Below, piece after piece: positions 41,411 to 46,066 of a stretch of DNA of 46,066 nt. Made by a program: the position numbers and the translations under genes. Each line of letters starts with the position of its first letter. Within the stretch, counting starts at the first letter, position 1. The notes beneath the pieces are model-generated. The model was not told where the DNA came from and made no database searches. It saw only the letters and a program-made list of their open reading frames with translations. Origin of the DNA: an uncultured Prevotellaceae bacterium (GTDB lineage Bacteria; Bacteroidota; Bacteroidia; Bacteroidales; Muribaculaceae); assembly GCA_900318345.1 (NCBI GenBank), contig ONKD01000016.1, forward strand, positions 1-46,066, read 5' to 3'.

Positions 41411-42418
41411 TCACTTCAAGCCCAACCACCGGCCTATCTTATTCCCCAAGATCTTGTTTCCGTAATAACAGAAACAAAGGCTCACTGCGGTCAAAATAAT
41501 TGAGTTAACCGGATAAATAATGCTGGAATAATAGGGAATGTGCATGAGTACTATCCTAATCATCAGGTGGCTCAAATAGATGCCGAACGAATAGTCTCCG
41601 ATAAGCTTCAAGCATCTGTTTTCCATGTTGACTTTACCGTCTTCCAAAACCCTGTAAGCGATTAAAATCGCTATCACGCTCGTGAGGACTGCAGTCAATT
41701 TTACTTGAGTGCCAAAATCGGGAGCGCCTATTCCTCTCAAAACATAACCCTCAGCCATTTGCAGGGGCAGCGAGATCAGGTACAGGATCAATAAGGTTTT
41801 TATCGACAACTTGCAGTCAATAAGTTTATTACCCAGCATCAAACCCAGATAATAGAAGATAAACCACCCCAGGCAGCAATCATGCCAAAACAGAGCCACA
41901 TACACATCGGGCGATTGGCCCATGGCATGGCAATACCACATGTAAACAAGTATACTAGCGGGGGTTACTAGCCAGCCCAACGCCCTATATTTTGATTTGG
42001 CAAGCCAAATCAGCAAGGGGGTTAACAGAACAAATTGAATGTAAACAAAGATGTAATATAAATGCAGGTAGGCCGATGTCGTCAACAGTGCAAAAGGCAG
42101 CTTAGAGATATTTTTAACCGTAATAACGCTGTATAACAAGCTCCAGATGATGTATGGTATCAGCACCCTGGTGATCCTGTTTTTATAAAACCGCTTCCAG
42201 TCACGACGCTCAGCTTTGGTCAGATAGCCCGACAAAAACAAAAATATCGCGACAGCATAATTAATGAATGGCCTGAAATATACTTGCCACCCATCGGGAG
42301 GGCAATCATGTATGAGCACCACAGCAATAATCGCAAATGCCCTGAGGATTTGGATCATATTGCTCTTTTGCTCTGATACAGCAGTTTGGCGGTTTATAGC
42401 AGCAGTTGTTGACATCAA
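41411..42418 (-). CDS. Acyltransferase family 3 membrane protein
   Basis: 335 residues with about ten membrane helices. The N-terminal MIQILRAFAIIAVVLIHDC carries the family R...H motif with the conserved His, followed by PFINYAVAIFLFLSGYLT and RRDWKRFYKNRITRVLIPYIIWS. Such enzymes acetylate or acylate sugars of the cell surface, including O-antigen, exopolysaccharide or peptidoglycan. The base composition looks more A+T-rich than the flanking genes by eye, which hints at more recent transfer. A TAATTTTG box lies upstream on the minus strand (CAAAATTA at 42462-42469), with a poor -33 match. Its end is nearly touching mtgA. Confidence 0.88.
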   Translation of the reverse strand: MMSTTAAINRQTAVSEQKSNMIQILRAFAIIAVVLIHDCPPDGWQVYFRPFINYAVAIFLFLSGYLTKAERRDWKRFYKNRITRVLIPYIIWSLLYSVITVKNISKLPFALLTTSAYLHLYYIFVYIQFVLLTPLLIWLAKSKYRALGWLVTPASILVYMWYCHAMGQSPDVYVALFWHDCCLGWFIFYYLGLMLGNKLIDCKLSIKTLLILYLISLPLQMAEGYVLRGIGAPDFGTQVKLTAVLTSVIAILIAYRVLEDGKVNMENRCLKLIGDYSFGIYLSHLMIRIVLMHIPYYSSIIYPVNSIILTAVSLCFCYYGNKILGNKIGRWLGLK

Positions 42419-42532
42419 TCTTATTAATTTATCTACCTGTTATTGGCAGCAGATGTTGTCGCAAAATTAGCTTTTTTTCCTCATTTCCCCGCACAATGAT
42501 TACCAAAAAACGACTTCACTTGCCTGCCATGA

Positions 42533-43135
42533 CTACAGGGAGCAGAAAAATGTCACCAAGAAAGGCACCGAGAAATCGACCAGAAAACCATGGAACAGCG
42601 AAATCAAAACGAATTTATCCCCGCTGCACCGGGTGATGATGGGCAGCGTGGTGTCCATGGTCGTCGCTCCACCAGCCGAGATGGGTGCCAATGGTCCGAA
42701 AAACCTCACCAGGAGCGGTGCACCGAGCAATGTGAAAATCTCACGGATGATATTGGCCAGCAGGGCGACAGTTCCCAACTCAGGACCACGATACTCGGTG
42801 ATGAGGATGCTTGACAATGAGTAATAACCAAAGCCTGAGCCCACGGCCAGACAATCGGTGAGACTGCGGCCCGACAGACCCAACGAAGCCACTGCCGTAG
42901 CAGCCAGTGTGCCTGTGATGGTCATCAGCGGCAGGAGCATGAAACGGGGATCCAGTTGTCGGAAACTCTTGAGCAGGGCGGTATTGTTGCCAACCGTCAC
43001 ACCCACACAGAACAGCAGGGCGCACAGCGTCATGAAACTCATGTTACCATAAGCGTTCAAGTCGGGCAACCAGTGCATGATACCGCACACTATACCCAAG
43101 ACGAAAAAACCGATGATGATGAGGCTTCCTTTCAT
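42533..43135 (-). CDS. LysO-family transporter, C-terminal half (separate gene)
   Basis: 200 residues with about six helices. It matches the C-terminal part of LysO (YbjE, DUF340), the lysine exporter of E. coli: GYYSLSSILITEYRGPELGTVALLANIIREIFTLLGAPLLVRFFG and ISAGGATTMDTTLPIITRCSGD are the conserved blocks. In E. coli both halves are in one protein; here they are two genes with a 4-bp overlap (43132-43135). The order N-half then C-half is kept on the minus strand, so a heteromeric protein made from one transcript is likely. The substrate (lysine or an analogue) is inferred from the family. Confidence 0.85.
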   Translation of the reverse strand: MKGSLIIIGFFVLGIVCGIMHWLPDLNAYGNMSFMTLCALLFCVGVTVGNNTALLKSFRQLDPRFMLLPLMTITGTLAATAVASLGLSGRSLTDCLAVGSGFGYYSLSSILITEYRGPELGTVALLANIIREIFTLLGAPLLVRFFGPLAPISAGGATTMDTTLPIITRCSGDKFVLISLFHGFLVDFSVPFLVTFFCSL

Positions 43136-43410
43136 GGCTTGCCTCCTTTCCGGCTATTGATCCAGCGCCACAAGGCCCACGAGAATAGAACCGTTCCCAC
43201 CAAGCCCATCAAGGACAACCATAGTGCCTCCAGCCCTAGATTGCTGATGCCACTCAATACCTGTGGATTCTCTCCCACCTCAACTCCTAGAAAGAAGAGC
43301 AAAGCCCATATCAACACGGTTACCGCCTTGTTGACAAAGGCCAGCCGCCGGCCCCTTAACAAGAAACCCACAGCCATCCCACTAAGCATTATCGCAACAA
43401 TCTTGAGCAT
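43132..43410 (-). CDS. LysO-family transporter, N-terminal half (separate gene)
   Basis: 92 residues with three helices: IVAIMLSGMAVGFLLRGR, AVTVLIWALLFFLGVEVGENP and LSLMGLVGTVLFSWALW. The FLGVEVGENP segment matches the LysO N-terminus (LGxxxGxN). It ends within the start of the C-half gene (ATGA overlap), so the pair is translationally coupled. A TATCTTTG box at 43427-43420 on the minus strand lies about 10 bp before the ATG, opposite a TACCTTTG box (43440-43447) for the divergent lipoprotein gene. Confidence 0.82.
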   Translation of the reverse strand: MLKIVAIMLSGMAVGFLLRGRRLAFVNKAVTVLIWALLFFLGVEVGENPQVLSGISNLGLEALWLSLMGLVGTVLFSWALWRWINSRKGGKP

Positions 43411-43473
43411 AGATGGCTACAAAGATAAAGAAAAATCACTACCTTTGCGGCGTTTGTTTTCAAAAATACTACT

Positions 43474-44010
43474 ATGATGATAAAGAAACTGTTTTTTATT
43501 GTGGCTGTGTCCACTATGTTGTGTGCTTGCTCTAATGCAAATCGCGTGGAGAATAATTCACTTGACACCGCATCGGTTGTGTCGCAGGTGAGCAACATCT
43601 ATAACGATGTGTTCAAGCATTATGCGGAGTTGAAACAGCAAGAGGGAAACAAGCAGCAGGTGAACAACGACAGCCTGTACTGCTCGGCCGACTGGAACCG
43701 CTGGATTGCTCGTGTGGATAGCGTTAACCAGCTGAATGGCTCCATCGACATCTTGGATGTCGATCACTGGATCATGGGTCAAGACTGGGGTGAACTCTCG
43801 GTGAGCGATATTAAAGTATTCTTACTGAAGGGTGACAGCGCAGCGGTTGAGTTCCAATTGCACAACCTTGGAAATATGATCAACGTTGTCTTAGACATGG
43901 TGCACGAGGATGGTGAATGGAAAATCGACAATTTTACCGATATCACCAACGGCATGGACTGGAAAGCAACTATGAAACGCTACCTCGAGGACGAGCAGGC
44001 AAACCGATAA
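43474..44010 (+). CDS. Small lipoprotein, DUF3828-like
   Basis: 178 residues. The signal MMIKKLFFIVAVSTMLCAC ends at lipidated Cys19. The rest is a small alpha/beta domain: SQVSNIYNDVFKHYAEL, SLYCSADWNRWIARVDSVN, DHWIMGQDW, VEFQLHNLGNMINVVLDMVHEDGEWKIDNFTD. The W.I.NF ending and the overall size suggest a DUF3828-type, NTF2-like fold, with moderate certainty. No catalytic motif is seen. It starts after a TACCTTTG box and precedes the M6 protease by 13 bp, so the two are probably co-transcribed; it might help fold, anchor or protect the protease. Confidence 0.72.
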   Translation: MMIKKLFFIVAVSTMLCACSNANRVENNSLDTASVVSQVSNIYNDVFKHYAELKQQEGNKQQVNNDSLYCSADWNRWIARVDSVNQLNGSIDILDVDHWIMGQDWGELSVSDIKVFLLKGDSAAVEFQLHNLGNMINVVLDMVHEDGEWKIDNFTDITNGMDWKATMKRYLEDEQANR

Positions 44011-44023
44011 TAACAACTTGAAG

Positions 44024-45742
44024 ATGAAAACAATAATCCTGACGATTATCTCTGCCATGATGTGCTGCTTGGCAGCAATGGCAGTACCCGCCAAGCCGAC
44101 ACCCTTCACTCATGTCCAAAGCGATGGAACGTCCTTGACGCTGATGATGCAAGGCGGCAAATTCAACCATGCGTTGATGACCCTTGACGGGCTGACGGTA
44201 GCCATGGACGAGAAAGGCGACTACTGCTATACGGCTAGTAGCCACTTGAGTGATGTGCTCGCCCACAACAAGGGCAATCGTGGCATCGAGGAGCAGGCAT
44301 TCATCACCGCTTACCGTAACTCGATGACCCTTGACTCCCCAATGCGCCACATCCCCCGGCGTGAGGAGAGCAACAGCAATCCTCAGGTGCCCACGATCGG
44401 GTCACCCCGCATTCCCATCATCCTGGTGAATTACGCCGATGTGAAATTCATCGATGCCAATCCGGTGGCAACATTTGAGAATCAGTTTAACGAAAAGGAC
44501 TACAGCTGTCTCCATTACTTTGAGGATCAGTCCCGCGGCAAATTCTCACCAAAATTTGAGATAATAGGACCCGTTGAGCTGAGCAAAACCCGCGCTTATT
44601 ATGGCGGGAACGACAGCCGCGGCTATGACATGCATCTGGGAGACATGATCATCGAGGCTTGTGAGGGCATTGACGAGAGTGTGGATTTTGCCGACTATGA
44701 TAACGACAGCGATGGCTTGGTTGACGTTGTGGTTGTGCTGTTTGCTGGCGTGGGCGAGGCTCAGGCCTGGCGCACTGTGCCCGAGTCGGTCTGGCCTTGC
44801 CAGTGGGACATGCAGGAGTGTTATGACTGGGGTTACAGTGCCACCGGGCCCTTCCTGCTCGATGAAACAAGGATTGATAAATTCGCCGTCTTCAATGAAC
44901 TGGAAGGCAGTTCCAACACCAGTACAAATATTGATGGTGTGGGCACCTTCTGCCACGAGTTCAGCCATTGCCTGGGACTGCCCGATTTTTACCACACCGC
45001 CAACGGCTTTGTCTATGGCATGAGCACCTGGGACATCATGGATCACGGTTGCTATAACAATGACAGCCATACACCCGCTGGCTATTCCTCCTATGAGCGT
45101 CACTATATGGGTTGGATGGATCTTATCGATCCCGTTGAGAACACCAATTATGCTATGGCACCGCTTAACACCCCCGAGGGAACTGCCGTCAAGGTGGTGA
45201 ACGACGCCAACCCCGACGAGTACTACCTGCTGGAGTACCGCAAACGGACCGGCTGGGACGCATATCTGGCCGCCGAGGGCATCCTGATTCTGCACGTGGA
45301 TTATGACAAAAACGCATGGGACAATAACACGCCCAACAATATAGGTAGCCATCCCCGCATGTCGATCATCCCTGCCGACAACGTGTTGACTGGATACAGT
45401 AACTCGACCGACACGTGGCCCATGGGCGCCAAGGATTCGCTCACTAACTACTCTATCCCCGCGGCAACAGTCTATCAGGGTGGTTACATGAACAAGCCCA
45501 TTACCCGCATGAGAATTGACTCGGTTCAAAACACCGCCAGCTTCTGGTACATGAAAGAGCCTACAGTGATTGGCGACATTGACGGCGATGGCGAAGTGAA
45601 CATCAGCGATGTCAGCGCCATAATCGATATTTTATTGAGAGGCGGGACTGACGATGCCATCAGCCAGGCTGACGTGAATGGCGATGGAGAGGTCAACATC
45701 GGCGATGTCAACGATGTCATCGACATCATCCTGAGGGGCTAA
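44024..45742 (+). CDS. Secreted M6-family metalloprotease with dockerin-type end
   Basis: 572 residues from the ATG at 44024. A signal peptide (MKTIILTIISAMMCCLAAMA) and a propeptide (about 25-125) lead into an M6 (immune inhibitor A-like) catalytic domain: IPIILVNYADVKF, SRGKFSPKFEIIGPVELSKTRAYYGGND, DADNDGLVD-like DYDNDSDGLVDVVVVLFAG, and the zinc site HEFSHCLGLPD (311-321, Glu312 catalytic), then STWDIMDHGCYN with the Met-turn. Residues about 512-572 are two dockerin-type calcium motifs (DIDGDGEVNISDVSAIIDILL and DVNGDGEVNIGDVNDVIDIIL), nearly the same as the ends of the two C10 proteases. It follows a small lipoprotein by 13 bp. M6 enzymes cut host or microbial proteins outside the cell. 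Confidence 0.93.
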   Translation: MKTIILTIISAMMCCLAAMAVPAKPTPFTHVQSDGTSLTLMMQGGKFNHALMTLDGLTVAMDEKGDYCYTASSHLSDVLAHNKGNRGIEEQAFITAYRNSMTLDSPMRHIPRREESNSNPQVPTIGSPRIPIILVNYADVKFIDANPVATFENQFNEKDYSCLHYFEDQSRGKFSPKFEIIGPVELSKTRAYYGGNDSRGYDMHLGDMIIEACEGIDESVDFADYDNDSDGLVDVVVVLFAGVGEAQAWRTVPESVWPCQWDMQECYDWGYSATGPFLLDETRIDKFAVFNELEGSSNTSTNIDGVGTFCHEFSHCLGLPDFYHTANGFVYGMSTWDIMDHGCYNNDSHTPAGYSSYERHYMGWMDLIDPVENTNYAMAPLNTPEGTAVKVVNDANPDEYYLLEYRKRTGWDAYLAAEGILILHVDYDKNAWDNNTPNNIGSHPRMSIIPADNVLTGYSNSTDTWPMGAKDSLTNYSIPAATVYQGGYMNKPITRMRIDSVQNTASFWYMKEPTVIGDIDGDGEVNISDVSAIIDILLRGGTDDAISQADVNGDGEVNIGDVNDVIDIILRG

Positions 45743-46066
45743 AACGGTTTATTTCTAGTTGGCTTCAGCGCTCGGGGTGTTGAAGACAAGAAAGACTAAA
45801 AAGACAATTGATATTTAAAAAAAGCTGATTGCGCTGATTTTCACTGACTTATATACAATAGTCAGCGAAAATTAGCTTCCTAAGTTATTGTGCAAGTATT
45901 TTGATGAAGATTTTCGTCAAAATGTGCAATATTATTGAATTCGGCACAAAAGTCACCTAATCTGCCGCTTGAAACGCTCGTCGGGGCTCTGCCCCTTGCC
46001 GCTTGGCGCTCCCTGATGTGTTTTTCATGGATTTGGGCTGCCGCATTCAAACGGCTTGACCGCATA
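45743..46066. other. Spacer without a clear gene at the window end
   Basis: 324 bp. It contains a long imperfect hairpin (45833-45876), a second inverted repeat ATTTTGATGAA-gatt-TTCGTCAAAAT (45899-45924), and a GC-rich tail (about 45980-46020) with GGGGC-tct-GCCCC. A 61-residue minus-strand frame (45880 to the window edge) is Arg- and Ala-rich and matches no family I know. It may be part of a repeated element that continues beyond the window. Confidence 0.4.
45833..45876. terminator. Hairpin after the M6 protease, possible terminator
   Basis: GCTGATTTTCACTGAC (45833-45848) pairs with GTCAGCGAAAATTAGC (45861-45876), a 16-bp stem with two mismatched or wobble positions and a 12-nt loop. It is 90 bp after the M6 stop. 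The T tail is weak, so it may instead be a repeat unit. Confidence 0.45.

Noticed and set aside
44546-45529. Minus-strand open frame of 327 codons opposite the M6 protease
   Set aside because: It covers the complement of the zinc site and flanks. No start context, promoter or family fit was found.
1-46066. tRNA, rRNA, riboswitch, phage or defence genes
   Set aside because: None recognised on either strand by reading. Short or diverged RNA elements could still be missed without a covariance-model scan.

Overview
The window looks like chromosomal DNA from a gut-type member of the Bacteroidales, probably Muribaculaceae or Prevotellaceae. Evidence: a SusC/SusD pair, GT3-type glycogen synthase, a long-insert Rho, DUF3822 next to rsmD, a two-gene LysO, BspA-type leucine-rich repeat proteases, and many promoters of the Bacteroidetes form (TTTG, about 20 bp, TAnnTTTG) with short leaders. 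No rRNA, tRNA, CRISPR array, prophage or transposase gene was seen.

Layout. 1-1260: two related outer-membrane beta-barrel genes, the first cut by the window edge, each with its own terminator. 1381-1489: an apparent stand-alone small RNA gene whose terminator runs into the end of def. 1481-4596 (minus): rho-ruvX-def. 4817-6748: one continuous gene joining a CCA-adding-type nucleotidyltransferase to an O6-methylguanine methyltransferase. 6730-7830 (minus): tatA-tatC. 7985-9922: ptb and a butyrate kinase gene broken by an internal deletion. 9997-14080 (minus): LysE-family exporter, YiiX-like hydrolase and LptD. 14295-18535 (minus): glycogen synthase and alpha-glucan phosphorylase. 18920-24357 (plus): an acidic protein of unknown function, rsmI, a Cbp1-type lipoprotein, glycerate kinase and an AspT/YidE-type transporter. 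24363-24521: a MITE-like foldback element.

24551-30461 (minus): two large secreted C10 cysteine proteases with leucine-rich repeats and dockerin-type ends, apparently a tandem duplication. 30562-34406 (minus): two related lipoproteins on either side of ettA. 34514-41407 (plus): DUF3822, rsmD, SusC, SusD, a Fur-family regulator and mtgA. 41411-43410 (minus): an acyltransferase and the two-gene LysO exporter. 43474-45742 (plus): a small lipoprotein and an M6 metalloprotease that ends in the same dockerin-type module as the C10 proteases. 45743-46066 has hairpins and no convincing gene.

How they fit together. Much of the window serves the envelope and secretion (LptD, Tat, MtgA, lipoproteins, outer-membrane proteins) and extracellular protein degradation (two C10 proteases and one M6 protease). 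Glycogen synthesis and breakdown are paired, and there is a short-chain acyl-phosphate branch (ptb-buk) that is probably not working as sequenced. The best leads are the small RNA, the nucleotidyltransferase-methyltransferase fusion, the duplicated start/leader before the first C10 protease, the foldback element, the dockerin-type end shared by unrelated proteases, and the SusCD pair set between rsmD and a Fur regulator.
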